Positions 45,400 through 53,722 of a stretch of DNA of 64,000 nt are shown here, in pieces (the first letter of the stretch is position 1; each line of letters starts with the position of its first letter). The stretch lies in the NCBI RefSeq assembly GCF_042657185.1, contig NZ_JBHSNN010000059.1; one strand, 5' to 3'. This DNA is from Ureibacillus thermophilus. Lineage in GTDB: Bacteria; Bacillota; Bacilli; Bacillales_A; Planococcaceae. The translations under genes were made by a program, and so were the position numbers. The notes beneath the pieces are model-generated. The model was given only the letters and a program-made list of their open reading frames with translations. It was not told the DNA's origin and did not search any database.

Positions 45400-46827
45400 T
45401 TAGATTTCTGTTTTAATGGTAATGAATTTTAAATCCGTCATTTCTTGGATAGCATATTTAATTCCTTCACGTCCATAACCGCTGTTTTTCACGCCTCCAT
45501 ACGGCATATGATCCACGCGGAATGTTGGAATATCGTTAATCACAATCGCTCCAGCTTCCAATTCATCGGCCGCTTTTAACGCATCAGTTAATACATTTGT
45601 ATATATTCCTGCATTTAAACCTAAATCGGATTGATTCACATATTGAATGGCTTCATCTAACGTTTTGTAAGGAACAATGGAAACGATCGGTGCGAAGGTT
45701 TCTAAACACATAATTTTCATATCCGGTTTTACATTCACCATCACTGTCGGCGACATCGTGCGTTCTGTAAATTCAGCCCCCGTCGCCACCTTTGCCCCTT
45801 GCGCCTTCGCTTCTTCAATCCATTCTTTAATGCGCTCCACTTCTTTCGGATGAATCATTGCGCTTAAGTCAGTTGCAGGGTCAAAAGGATCACCCAATTT
45901 CAATTTTTTCGTTTCCTCTACAAATGCTTTTGTAAATTGATCGTAAATGGATTCATGTACATAAATTCGTTGCAATGAAATACATACTTGCCCAGAGAAG
46001 CCAAATGCGCCGCTCACTGTGCGAGAGATTATTTTCTCGATTGGTGCGCTTGGTTCAATAATGACTGCCGCATTGGAGCCTAATTCCAATGTTACTTTTC
46101 TTAAACCAACTTTTTCTTTGATTTTCATCCCCACGGCACCGCTGCCTGTGAACGTCACTTTTTTCACTAAAGGATGCGTCACAAGCACATCGCTCAACTC
46201 TCCGCCTGAGCCCGTCACGATTTGCAAAGCACCATCTGGGAGGCCGGCTTCTTTAAAAATTTCCGCCATTGCTAATGCACTTAACGGCGTTTGAGTGGCA
46301 GGTTTCAATACAACGGTATTCCCTACTGCAAAGGCTGGTCCTAATTTATGGGCCACTAAGTTAAACGGGAAATTAAATGGCGTAATGGCCGATACAACAC
46401 CTAGCGGAACACGTTTTGTATAACCGATTCGGTTTTTCCCTCCTGGCGCTGCATCCATCGGTACTGTTTCACCAAACACATTTTTCGCTGCTTCGGCTGC
46501 AAACTGATAAGTTGCAATAGTGCGGTCCAATTCAGCAAGTCCTGCCGTAATCGGTTTTGCAGCTTCACTGGCAAGAATTTCAGCTAATTCTTGTTTTCGT
46601 TTCTTCAGGATGTCCACAACTTTATATAAAATTTCCGCTCTTTCATAGGCGCTTGTCTTTTTAAAGGATTGAAAAGCTTCATGCGCCCCTTGAATTGCCC
46701 GTTCGACATCTTGAACAGAAGCCTTCGCTACTTTGGCAATCACTTCGCCAGTATATGGAGCCGTTAAGTCATAAGTTTCTTTTGCATCCTCCCACTGGCC
46801 GTTAATCCATAATTTTGTTTCTTTCAT
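45400..46827 (-). CDS. NAD(P)-dependent aldehyde dehydrogenase
   Basis: A 475-residue member of the ALDH superfamily, which oxidises aldehydes to carboxylates. The catalytic Cys lies in GFSGQVCISLQR and the general-base Glu in VTLELGSNAA. The nucleotide-binding TFTGSGAVG and substrate-loop ITPFNFPFNLVAHK are present. The ELGSNAA form and overall sequence recall lactaldehyde or semialdehyde-type enzymes, but the substrate is not assignable by eye. The ATG at 46827 follows GGAGGTGTGCTAC. The DUF4003 gene lies 60 bases upstream and may be co-transcribed. Confidence 0.9.
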   Translation of the reverse strand: MKETKLWINGQWEDAKETYDLTAPYTGEVIAKVAKASVQDVERAIQGAHEAFQSFKKTSAYERAEILYKVVDILKKRKQELAEILASEAAKPITAGLAELDRTIATYQFAAEAAKNVFGETVPMDAAPGGKNRIGYTKRVPLGVVSAITPFNFPFNLVAHKLGPAFAVGNTVVLKPATQTPLSALAMAEIFKEAGLPDGALQIVTGSGGELSDVLVTHPLVKKVTFTGSGAVGMKIKEKVGLRKVTLELGSNAAVIIEPSAPIEKIISRTVSGAFGFSGQVCISLQRIYVHESIYDQFTKAFVEETKKLKLGDPFDPATDLSAMIHPKEVERIKEWIEEAKAQGAKVATGAEFTERTMSPTVMVNVKPDMKIMCLETFAPIVSIVPYKTLDEAIQYVNQSDLGLNAGIYTNVLTDALKAADELEAGAIVINDIPTFRVDHMPYGGVKNSGYGREGIKYAIQEMTDLKFITIKTEI

Positions 46828-46887
46828 GTAGCACACCTCCATTATGATTTATTTCCATTTTATCACTCCTAACAATTTTTGAGTGAA

Positions 46888-47859
46888 TCAACGGAAGAAA
46901 TCAAACAAATCACCGACACTTCCAGGCAAAACAAAAAAATCTAAGACATCCAGCGCAATATCCAAAGCATCAATTAAATTTTCAATAAATAGATTTTCTT
47001 TCATATCGACCATATTTTGAACTTCTACTAGTTCTTTGATGACTTTTTGGATGGCGACAATTAAAGCAAATTCCTTTGCCATGCGGAACATTTTTAATTC
47101 CATGAAAGTTTTCTGCCATTCGGCAATTTCACCTATTTTTATATGATCTGTTGCATTTAACGCTAAAATTCCTAAATAAGGATAATGTAATGGTTTTATT
47201 TTAATGCCTTTATGATTCAATGAATGCCGCAGCTCTACAACATACTGAAGAAGCATGTCGTTATATTCTGAGCTATACATGGTTAAAATCTGTGCAAGGG
47301 ATTGAAGGGCATTACCTAGCATAAATCCTTGCTTTCTTAAACCTTTATAATATTGCACCATTGTCTCTACTTGCCTTTGGGGATGTTCATTTTCTTTTGA
47401 TAATAAAACTACATAAGGTATATCTTCTTTAGCCGTTAAAAAAAATTGTTTTCGGTGCATTTCATCATATAAAGCTTTTGCCCGTTTTGTGTGAAGGTGA
47501 ATATCTTCATCCAGCATCATCGCACCCGCCAGCCGAAATGGAGATGTATGAAACCCAGCTTCTTTTAACGCTGTATCCCTTTGCAATAAACTTTCAAAGC
47601 ATGTTTCTAAATCTTGCCCCAAAAATCGAGCAGCTATGTAATAGGGAATTGGTGAATTTCTTTGGATGCTCAAAGACTTTTTTGAGTATGCCGCCATTTG
47701 GTCGACAATTTTTTGCAGCGCCACTCCGCTGAATTCTCTTTTTTCAAGGGTATACTTGCTGGCAAGGGAAATCATCACACCTACTTTAAATTGGTTTCCA
47801 AAATAATTGGCGATCCGATTGTAATTGTCTTGAAGTCCTTTGGTAAATTGTATATCCAT
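46888..47859 (-). CDS. DUF4003 family protein
   Basis: A 323-residue soluble, mostly helical protein. The conserved blocks are FGNQFKVGVMISLASKYTLE, FHTSPFRLAGAMML and LGNALQSLAQILTMYSSEY, which I associate with DUF4003, a Bacillales family without known function. It ends in a hydrophobic tail DVLDFFVLPGSVGDLFDFF. The ATG has CTAGGAGTG upstream. Its neighbours on the same strand are aldehyde dehydrogenase and thioesterase genes, but that does not define its job. Confidence 0.75.
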   Translation of the reverse strand: MDIQFTKGLQDNYNRIANYFGNQFKVGVMISLASKYTLEKREFSGVALQKIVDQMAAYSKKSLSIQRNSPIPYYIAARFLGQDLETCFESLLQRDTALKEAGFHTSPFRLAGAMMLDEDIHLHTKRAKALYDEMHRKQFFLTAKEDIPYVVLLSKENEHPQRQVETMVQYYKGLRKQGFMLGNALQSLAQILTMYSSEYNDMLLQYVVELRHSLNHKGIKIKPLHYPYLGILALNATDHIKIGEIAEWQKTFMELKMFRMAKEFALIVAIQKVIKELVEVQNMVDMKENLFIENLIDALDIALDVLDFFVLPGSVGDLFDFFR

Positions 47860-47933
47860 TTCAAATCACTCCTAGCTTTTTTATACGATTTCTAGGAGGA
47901 TAAGTTTCAAAATTAATAAAAAGAGACTGGGAC

Positions 47934-47977
47934 TAAAAAAACATCATTTTCTCCAAAGAGAAAATGATGTTTTTTTG
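47934..47977. terminator. Bidirectional terminator beside the intergenic repeat
   Basis: AACATCATTTTCT and AGAAAATGATGTT arms around CCAA, with U-rich tails on both strands. The flanking GAGACTGGGACTAAAAAA matches a terminator-linked repeat that I recall from many Bacillota. Confidence 0.8.
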
Positions 47978-47984
47978 ATATGTT

Positions 47985-48150
47985 GTTAAAATTGATTTCC
48001 GTTCCGGGGACGCTTTCCGCAGGCCCAGCTCGAGCCTCCTCGGAGTTCATTCCTTCGCTCCTCGTGGTCTCGAAAGGGCTCGTCGCAGGAAAAGTTTGCT
48101 TGCAACTAAGCGTGCGCGACAGGAGCACTCGCCCCGTCATTCCAATCAAT
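47985..48150. repeat. GC-rich Bacillales intergenic repeat element
   Basis: TTCCGTTCCGGGGACGCTTT followed by CCGCAGGCCC, GAGCCTCCTCG and CTCGTCGCAGGAAAAG resembles a repeat I recall at many intergenic sites in Bacillus and Planococcaceae. It is richer in G+C than its surroundings, has no reading frame with a ribosome binding site and can fold extensively. Its function is unknown. A degenerate relative lies at 44630-44803. Confidence 0.6.
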
Positions 48151-48214
48151 TTTTAGTTATCAAAACTCTTTCAGCTACCCCTATAATTTTTTATATCCCA
48201 GCTTCTTCCATACA

Positions 48215-48577
48215 TCAACTTACTTGATTTAATTCCGCAAGTTCTTCAGAAGTGTACGCTCTCGACCTTGTTAAGAAACGTTTCCCTTCCACACTTTCTA
48301 AACTAAACATTCCCCCTCGGCCATCAACGACATCAATGATGAGCTGCGTATGCTTCCAATATTCGAATTGTGTTTTATGCATATAAAATTTGGCTCCACC
48401 AATTTCCCCCAACAGTATATCGTTATCGCTAATGATTAAATCGCCTTCCGGATAACACATGGGTGATGAACCGTCGCAACAACCACCTGACTGATGGAAT
48501 ATGATTGGTCCATGTTTTTTCTTTAACTGTTCAATGAGGGCTAAGGCTGCTTCCGTCGCAATAACACGCTCTACCAA
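48215..48577 (-). CDS. DUF779 protein, partner of acetaldehyde dehydrogenase
   Basis: A 120-residue protein with the DUF779 hallmarks IIFHQSGGCCDGSSPMCYP and KFYMHKTQFEYWKHTQLIID. The paired cysteines (CC...C) suggest metal or redox chemistry. The family is usually encoded next to an ExaC/AcoD-type acetaldehyde dehydrogenase, as here, but its role is not settled. The TTG at 48577 (VERVIATEAALALIEQL) has AAGGAGG seven bases upstream and matches homologue N-termini. The frame extends to 48604, overlapping the upstream gene end. Confidence 0.85.
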   Translation of the reverse strand: MVERVIATEAALALIEQLKKKHGPIIFHQSGGCCDGSSPMCYPEGDLIISDNDILLGEIGGAKFYMHKTQFEYWKHTQLIIDVVDGRGGMFSLESVEGKRFLTRSRAYTSEELAELNQVS

Positions 48578-48603
48578 CGCCATTCCTCCTTCATAATCAA
48601 GCA

Positions 48604-50139
48604 TTAGAAGAAGCCAAGTTTATTTGGATCATAGCTTACTAGCAAGTTTTTCGTTTGTTGATAATGTTCTAACATCATTTTATGATTTTCACGGCCGATG
48701 CCGCTCATTTTATAGCCGCCGAATGCAGCATGAGCAGGATATTGATGGTAACAGTTTGTCCATACTCTTCCGGCTTGAATGCCGCGCCCTACCCGATAAG
48801 CAGTGTTCATATCGCGAGTCCATAAACCTGAGCCTAAGCCGTACATTGTATCATTGGCAATTTCCAATGCTTCTTCCGTTGTTTTAAAAGTTGTGACTGC
48901 CACAACCGGACCGAAAATTTCTTCTTGGAAAATGCGCATTTTATTATGCCCTTTAAATACAGTTGGTTGAATGTAATAGCCTTCTGCAAGCTCCCCATCT
49001 AAAATGTTGCGTTCTCCTCCAATTAGCAGTTCGGCCCCTTCTTGTTTGCCGATATCAATATAAGATAAAATTTTCTCCATTTGTTCTGTAGATGCTTGAG
49101 CCCCAATCATTGTAGTCGGATCTAACGGGTTTCCTTGCTTAATGGCTTTTACTCGTTCAAGGGCGCGTTCCATAAATCGATCGTAAATGGATTCATGAAT
49201 TAATGCTCTTGAAGGGCATGTACATATTTCCCCTTGGTTAAGGGCAAATAATACAAATCCTTCTATGGCTTTATCTAAAAATTCGTCGTCTGCATTAAAT
49301 ATATCTTCAAAGAAGATGTTTGGCGATTTGCCGCCTAGCTCCAATGTCACAGGAATAATATTTTGAGAAGCATATTGCATGATCAGTCTTCCTGTTGTTG
49401 TTTCTCCAGTAAAGGCCACCTTACCGATGCGCGGACTGGATGCTAATGGTTTTCCGGCTTCTAGACCGAAACCGTTTACAATGTTAACTACACCCGGCGG
49501 CAATAAATCTCCAATAAGTTCCATTAATACTAATATAGAAGTTGGTGTTTGCTCAGCAGGTTTTAACACAACGCAGTTTCCTGCTGCAAGAGCTGGTGCC
49601 AGTTTCCACACTGCCATTAGAATTGGGAAGTTCCAAGGAATAATTTGCCCCACTACGCCAATTGGTTCATGGAAATGATATGCTACTGTATGTTCATCAA
49701 TTTGGCTGATGCTGCCTTCTTGTGCGCGAATAACCCCCGCAAAGTAACGGAAATGGTCAATCGCTAATGGAATGTCCGCATTTAATGTTTCCCGAACCGG
49801 TTTACCATTTTCCCAGCTTTCCGCAACGGCCAACTTTTCCAAATTTTCTTCCATGCGGTCAGCAATTTTATTTAAAATTCTGGCTCTTTCTGCAACAGAA
49901 GTTCTTCCCCAAGCATCCTTCGCTTGATGAGCGGCATCAAGGGCAAGCTCAATATCTTCTGCTGTTGAACGAGCGACTTTTGTATATGGTTTTCCAGTTA
50001 CAGGCGTTATGTTGTCAAAATATTCCCCGTTTACAGGAGGCACCCATTTTCCGCCAATATAGTTGTCGTATTTCTCCTTAAAATTAACAATAGCCCCTTC
50101 AGTATTTGGAAATGCATAAGCAGCAGTTAAAACTGACAT
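48604..50139 (-). CDS. Acetaldehyde dehydrogenase, AcoD/ExaC type
   Basis: A 511-residue ALDH superfamily enzyme converting acetaldehyde, or similar aldehydes, to acetate with NAD. It has PWNFPILMAVWKLAPALAAG, FTGETTTGRLI, VTLELGGKSPN with the general-base Glu, and GEICTCPSR with the catalytic Cys; the adjacent second Cys is typical of the AcoD/ExaC group. AAGGGGGAG precedes the ATG. It is followed by its usual DUF779 partner. A possible sigma-B promoter and a long stem-loop lie in its 5' region. The substrate is inferred from the family and the partner gene. Confidence 0.9.
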   Translation of the reverse strand: MSVLTAAYAFPNTEGAIVNFKEKYDNYIGGKWVPPVNGEYFDNITPVTGKPYTKVARSTAEDIELALDAAHQAKDAWGRTSVAERARILNKIADRMEENLEKLAVAESWENGKPVRETLNADIPLAIDHFRYFAGVIRAQEGSISQIDEHTVAYHFHEPIGVVGQIIPWNFPILMAVWKLAPALAAGNCVVLKPAEQTPTSILVLMELIGDLLPPGVVNIVNGFGLEAGKPLASSPRIGKVAFTGETTTGRLIMQYASQNIIPVTLELGGKSPNIFFEDIFNADDEFLDKAIEGFVLFALNQGEICTCPSRALIHESIYDRFMERALERVKAIKQGNPLDPTTMIGAQASTEQMEKILSYIDIGKQEGAELLIGGERNILDGELAEGYYIQPTVFKGHNKMRIFQEEIFGPVVAVTTFKTTEEALEIANDTMYGLGSGLWTRDMNTAYRVGRGIQAGRVWTNCYHQYPAHAAFGGYKMSGIGRENHKMMLEHYQQTKNLLVSYDPNKLGFF

Positions 50140-50166
50140 TTCTACTACTCCCCCTTATAAGTTTTT

Positions 50167-50210
50167 ATACCTTTTTCCGTAGACACAAGTCTCCGTCTAC
50201 TAAAAGGTAT
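50167..50210 (-). repeat. Long stem-loop in the acetaldehyde dehydrogenase leader
   Basis: On the minus strand ATACCTTTT and GTAGAC pair with GTCTAC and AAAAGGTAT around the loop GGAGACTTGT. The stem ends just before the ribosome binding site region. It has no U tract, so it is more likely a leader fold affecting translation or stability than a terminator. Confidence 0.5.
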
Positions 50211-50305
50211 TTAATATATATTTATTCAGAAGATTACAAACTTATATCTAATCCTGTAAATTTTTCTAAGACACCTCCTATAAGCGGATTCATGTTCTCT
50301 TATCT

Positions 50306-50331
50306 TTACCCCTAAGTCAATAGCCGTAAAC
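50306..50331 (-). promoter_or_regulatory. Candidate sigma-B promoter of the acetaldehyde dehydrogenase operon
   Basis: On the minus strand GTTTAC (50331-50326), a 14-base spacer and GGGTAA (50311-50306), close to the sigma-B form GTTTAA-N13-15-GGGTAT. An aldehyde dehydrogenase gene (aldY) is among the general-stress genes of Bacillus subtilis, so the match is plausible. Transcription would give a leader of about 155 bases carrying the stem-loop. Confidence 0.45.
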
Positions 50332-50500
50332 TACTTTTTAATTTATATTTTTATTTTTTATCTGCTTTATTTATTTTTTTCTATTTTAAGCAGTCTTTTT
50401 GTTGAAACTCTAACATCTCTCAAAATAGAAATATATAGTCATTTCGCTCAAAAAGGTTGTACAATAGATTTAGTAGATTCCAAAAAAGGTGGGATCCAAT

Positions 50501-51220
50501 ATGTTATCCATTCAGAGCACAGAACGTTTAACTGGCGGTCGGATCAGCGGAGATTATTGGGATTTGGATGAACTCATCAACTCCATTTATGAAGTTATTG
50601 GCGACGAGAATAAATATTATGATTTCCAAGGGGCAAGACAGCGTATTTTAGGGGTTTGTCTTCAATTAAGAAAGGCAACCAGAGGGGAATGTAATGTGGA
50701 GTTTGTCGCAAACGGAATGCATAAAGGAATTGAGCGGCAAAAAGATATTCTAGCACCTGAAAAAAATGTCTATTTTTCCGTTGAAATTTTATGGCCGGAA
50801 TTAATTTTTACAACCCTTGCTTTAAATGACTTTATCGATTTATATAATGAACATATCGACAACAATCCTTGGAACCCATATATCACAACGATTCGAAAGT
50901 TCCAGTCCGTCGTGACAGAATGTTTAAGAGAACAGTTGCCAGAAGAACATTTCAATGTCTTTATTCACCTCATGTTTACTAAATCACCAAAATACTTCCG
51001 ATATGCGACGCAATATGTGGATGTTTTAAACTTGGAATATTTGAAGCTTTCCTTTGAAGAAAGAAAAGAAAATTTAGGAGCCTTTGCCATCCGTTTGATG
51101 GTAGAAGATGATGAGTACATTGCTTTAAAAGATGAAATTTTAGCTACTGCTAATCTGACAAAACATGAAATTCATGAATTGCCAATTCGAATGAAATATC
51201 CTGAACACATTGAATGGTAA
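50501..51220 (+). CDS. Uncharacterised protein, probably DUF6904 family
   Basis: A 239-residue soluble protein beginning MLSIQSTERLTGGRISGDYWDLDE. The ERLTGxxISGDYWDLDELxxxIY opening recalls a Bacillota family I know as DUF6904, function unknown; this naming is from memory. No catalytic motif, signal peptide or membrane helix is seen. It is mixed alpha/beta with several conserved aromatic residues. The ATG at 50501 has AAGGTGG eight bases upstream, better than the in-frame GTG at 50489. It shares a terminator with the convergent livF. Confidence 0.7.
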   Translation: MLSIQSTERLTGGRISGDYWDLDELINSIYEVIGDENKYYDFQGARQRILGVCLQLRKATRGECNVEFVANGMHKGIERQKDILAPEKNVYFSVEILWPELIFTTLALNDFIDLYNEHIDNNPWNPYITTIRKFQSVVTECLREQLPEEHFNVFIHLMFTKSPKYFRYATQYVDVLNLEYLKLSFEERKENLGAFAIRLMVEDDEYIALKDEILATANLTKHEIHELPIRMKYPEHIEW

Positions 51221-51242
51221 TTATATCATTCTATAAAACCAA

Positions 51243-51287
51243 AAAAGGCTTACCGAAAAGATCCATTCGCTTTCCGGGTAAGCCTTT
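51243..51287. terminator. Bidirectional terminator between the 50.5-kb gene and livF
   Basis: AAAGGCTTACC (51244-51254) pairs with GGGTAAGCCTTT (51276-51287) and an inner GAAAG/CTTTC extends the stem. U-rich tails are present on both strands. Confidence 0.85.
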
Positions 51288-51291
51288 TTCT

Positions 51292-51999
51292 TTATATGCC
51301 TCCTAAATAAGCAGCTTTTACTTCTTCACTTTCTTGAAGCTCTTTCGCTTTTCCAGATAACACGATTTTTCCTGTTTCAATTACATATGCCCGGTCTGCA
51401 ATCGATAACGCCATATGGGCATTTTGCTCAACAAGTAAAATCGTTGTTCCTTCTTTATTAATCGATTGAATGATTTCAAAGATTTGCTGAACGATTAATG
51501 GCGCAAGACCCATCGAAGGTTCATCCAACAGCAATAGCTTCGGTTTGGACATTATGGCTCTTCCTATCGCCAACATCTGTTGTTCCCCGCCGGATAAAGT
51601 ACCAGCCAATTGTTTTCTTCGTTCTTTTAAAATCGGGAACAATTCAAATACATGATTTAAATCTTTTTTCATGCCATCCCGATCTTTCCGAAGATACGCA
51701 CCTAAATCCAAATTTTCTTCAACGGTCATATTGGCGAATACTCTGCGTCCTTCAGGTACATGAATGACACCGTTTTTTACAATGGTTTGAGCCGGCTTTC
51801 CTCCAATTTGCTGCTTGTTATATAAAATGGTTCCGTGCTTTGGTTTTAATAAACCGGACAAAGTTTTCAATAATGTAGTCTTTCCTGCACCGTTTGCACC
51901 GATTAACGTAACAATCTCACCTTCATTTACCTCCAAGGAGACATTTTTCAATGCATGAATATTCCCATAATATACGTCAATATTATTTACTTTGAGCAT
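51292..51999 (-). CDS. livF: Branched-chain amino acid ABC transporter ATP-binding protein LivF
   Basis: One of the two ATPases of a high-affinity Leu/Ile/Val (HAAT family) importer. The 235-residue protein has Walker A GANGAGKTT, signature LSGGEQQML, Walker B LLLLDEPSMGLAP and switch VEQN, the LivF pattern (LivG has IEHD). GGAGGTTGTGAAATA precedes the ATG, which overlaps the livG stop as TAATG. Last gene of the liv operon. Confidence 0.94.
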   Translation of the reverse strand: MLKVNNIDVYYGNIHALKNVSLEVNEGEIVTLIGANGAGKTTLLKTLSGLLKPKHGTILYNKQQIGGKPAQTIVKNGVIHVPEGRRVFANMTVEENLDLGAYLRKDRDGMKKDLNHVFELFPILKERRKQLAGTLSGGEQQMLAIGRAIMSKPKLLLLDEPSMGLAPLIVQQIFEIIQSINKEGTTILLVEQNAHMALSIADRAYVIETGKIVLSGKAKELQESEEVKAAYLGGI

Positions 52000-52775
52000 T
52001 ATTTCACAACCTCCTCGCCAAGGTAAGCTTCTATTACTTTTGGATTGTTACGTATTTCTTCCGGTGTTCCTTCAGCAATCAATTGACCATGGTCCAACAC
52101 ATAAATTCGTTCGCAAATCCCCATGACTAAACTCATGTCGTGTTCAATTAAAAGAATAGTTAAGTCAAATTCTTTTCGAATTAAGGCAATTAATTCCATC
52201 AAATCTTGCGTTTCTTGCGGGTTCATACCTGCTGCCGGTTCGTCCAAGAGCAAAAGTTTTGGACCAGCAGCGAGCGCGCGGGCAATTTCAAGACGCCGTT
52301 GCATTCCGTAAGGCAAGTTTTTGGCTAATTCATCTTTGTAGACATCAAGTCCAAAAATCTTTAAAAACTCAATCGATTCCTGCTCCATTTTTGATTCACC
52401 TTTAAAATGGCTTGGCATTCGGAAAATGGAAGAAAGGATTGAATGGTTTGCAAGGTGGTGGTTTGCAATTTTAACGTTGTCTAATACCGTTAATTCTTTA
52501 AAGAGGCGAATATTTTGGAATGTACGGCTGATTCCGCTTTGAGTAACTTGATATGGTTTAAAACCTTTAATGTTTTTGCCGTCAAAAGTAATTTCGCCTT
52601 CTGTAGGAGTATATACGCCGGTTAACATATTAAAAGTTGTTGTTTTTCCGGCCCCATTCGGTCCAATAAGGCCAACGAGCTCCCCTTTATTGATATACAT
52701 ATTTACTTTTTGTACCGCTTTTAATCCGCCAAATTGAATCCCAACGTTCTCAAGCTTTACAAGAGGATTAGTCAT
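51999..52775 (-). CDS. livG: Branched-chain amino acid ABC transporter ATP-binding protein LivG
   Basis: Second ATPase of the importer, 258 residues. It has Walker A GPNGAGKTT, the LivG-type insert around ISRTFQNIRLFKELTVLDNV, signature LPYGMQRRLEIARAL (the C-loop form YGMQRR is usual for LivG), Walker B LLLLDEPAAGMNP and switch IEHD. AGGAGGTTCTGAAGC precedes the ATG. It overlaps livM by four bases and livF by one, so translation is coupled through the operon. Confidence 0.94.
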   Translation of the reverse strand: MTNPLVKLENVGIQFGGLKAVQKVNMYINKGELVGLIGPNGAGKTTTFNMLTGVYTPTEGEITFDGKNIKGFKPYQVTQSGISRTFQNIRLFKELTVLDNVKIANHHLANHSILSSIFRMPSHFKGESKMEQESIEFLKIFGLDVYKDELAKNLPYGMQRRLEIARALAAGPKLLLLDEPAAGMNPQETQDLMELIALIRKEFDLTILLIEHDMSLVMGICERIYVLDHGQLIAEGTPEEIRNNPKVIEAYLGEEVVK

Positions 52776-53710
52776 GCTTCAGAACCTCCTCTCTTTTTCA
52801 CTTTAAAGACATCCTTCAATTCTTTCGTTCCCATGAGTCCTGATGGTCGATACAACATTACAAGAATCAACACGATGGAGTAGATGATCATACGTGTTTC
52901 CGGGAACGCCTGCAAGTATTGGGAAACTGCTGTTAAGAAAATAGCAGCAATAATAGAACCGGAAAGGCTTCCTAAACCACCTAATACAACGTAAATTAAA
53001 ATTTCAAAGGATTTTAGGAAGTTAAAAGCTGTTGGCTGAATAATGTAGAAGTTATGGGCGTAAAGCGCACCAGCTACTCCTGCAAATAATGAACCAATAA
53101 CGAAAGCTACAACTTTGTAATAAGTTATATTAATTCCCATCGCATCGGCAGCAATTTCATCTTCGCGTACTGCTAAACAACTGCGTCCATGACGGGAGTT
53201 TGTAAAGTTGGAGATAACCATGATGGTAATTACAACAGTAACAAAGGCATATGTCCAAGTTGTTGCATGATTGACAACCATCCCGGCAGCTCCTCCGACA
53301 TATTCCACATTTAAGAAAACAATTCGAATAATCTCCGCAAAACCTAATGTACAGATGGCCAAGTAGTCGCCTCTTAATCGCAAGGAAGGCACACCAACAA
53401 GCAAGCCGGCAATGGCCGCTACAATCCCAGCCAAAATAATCCCTACAATAAATGGCAATCCAAGTTTCATCGTACAAATGGCGCTAATATAAGCCCCGAC
53501 TGCCATAAAACCGGCATGACCAATGGAGAATTGCCCTGTGATTCCAATAACAATATGCAGACTGACTGCAAGTATAACGTTAATGCATATCGTAATGAGC
53601 ATATTTTGGTAATAGATATCCAACATTCCATTCATAAACATGACTTGTACAACTGCATAGACCACTATTGCAATTGCTAAATAAATCCAAAAGGCTTTTG
53701 ATCTTTTCAT
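52772..53710 (-). CDS. livM: Branched-chain amino acid ABC transporter permease LivM
   Basis: A 312-residue permease with eight or more hydrophobic segments. The LivM signature TGQFSIGHAGFMAVGAYISA lies near residue 60, and the cytoplasmic coupling motif GRSCLAVREDEIAADAMGIN near residue 185. The ATG at 53710 is preferred because AGGTGA lies eight bases before it; a GTG at 53722 is in frame. It begins 13 bases after the livH stop. Confidence 0.93.
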   Translation of the reverse strand: MKRSKAFWIYLAIAIVVYAVVQVMFMNGMLDIYYQNMLITICINVILAVSLHIVIGITGQFSIGHAGFMAVGAYISAICTMKLGLPFIVGIILAGIVAAIAGLLVGVPSLRLRGDYLAICTLGFAEIIRIVFLNVEYVGGAAGMVVNHATTWTYAFVTVVITIMVISNFTNSRHGRSCLAVREDEIAADAMGINITYYKVVAFVIGSLFAGVAGALYAHNFYIIQPTAFNFLKSFEILIYVVLGGLGSLSGSIIAAIFLTAVSQYLQAFPETRMIIYSIVLILVMLYRPSGLMGTKELKDVFKVKKRGGSEA

Positions 53711-53722
53711 TTCCCCAGTCAC

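Noticed and set aside
47913..48149. A 78-codon minus-strand frame inside the GC-rich repeat
   Set aside because: It is an open frame in a non-coding repeat with no ribosome binding site and no family pattern.
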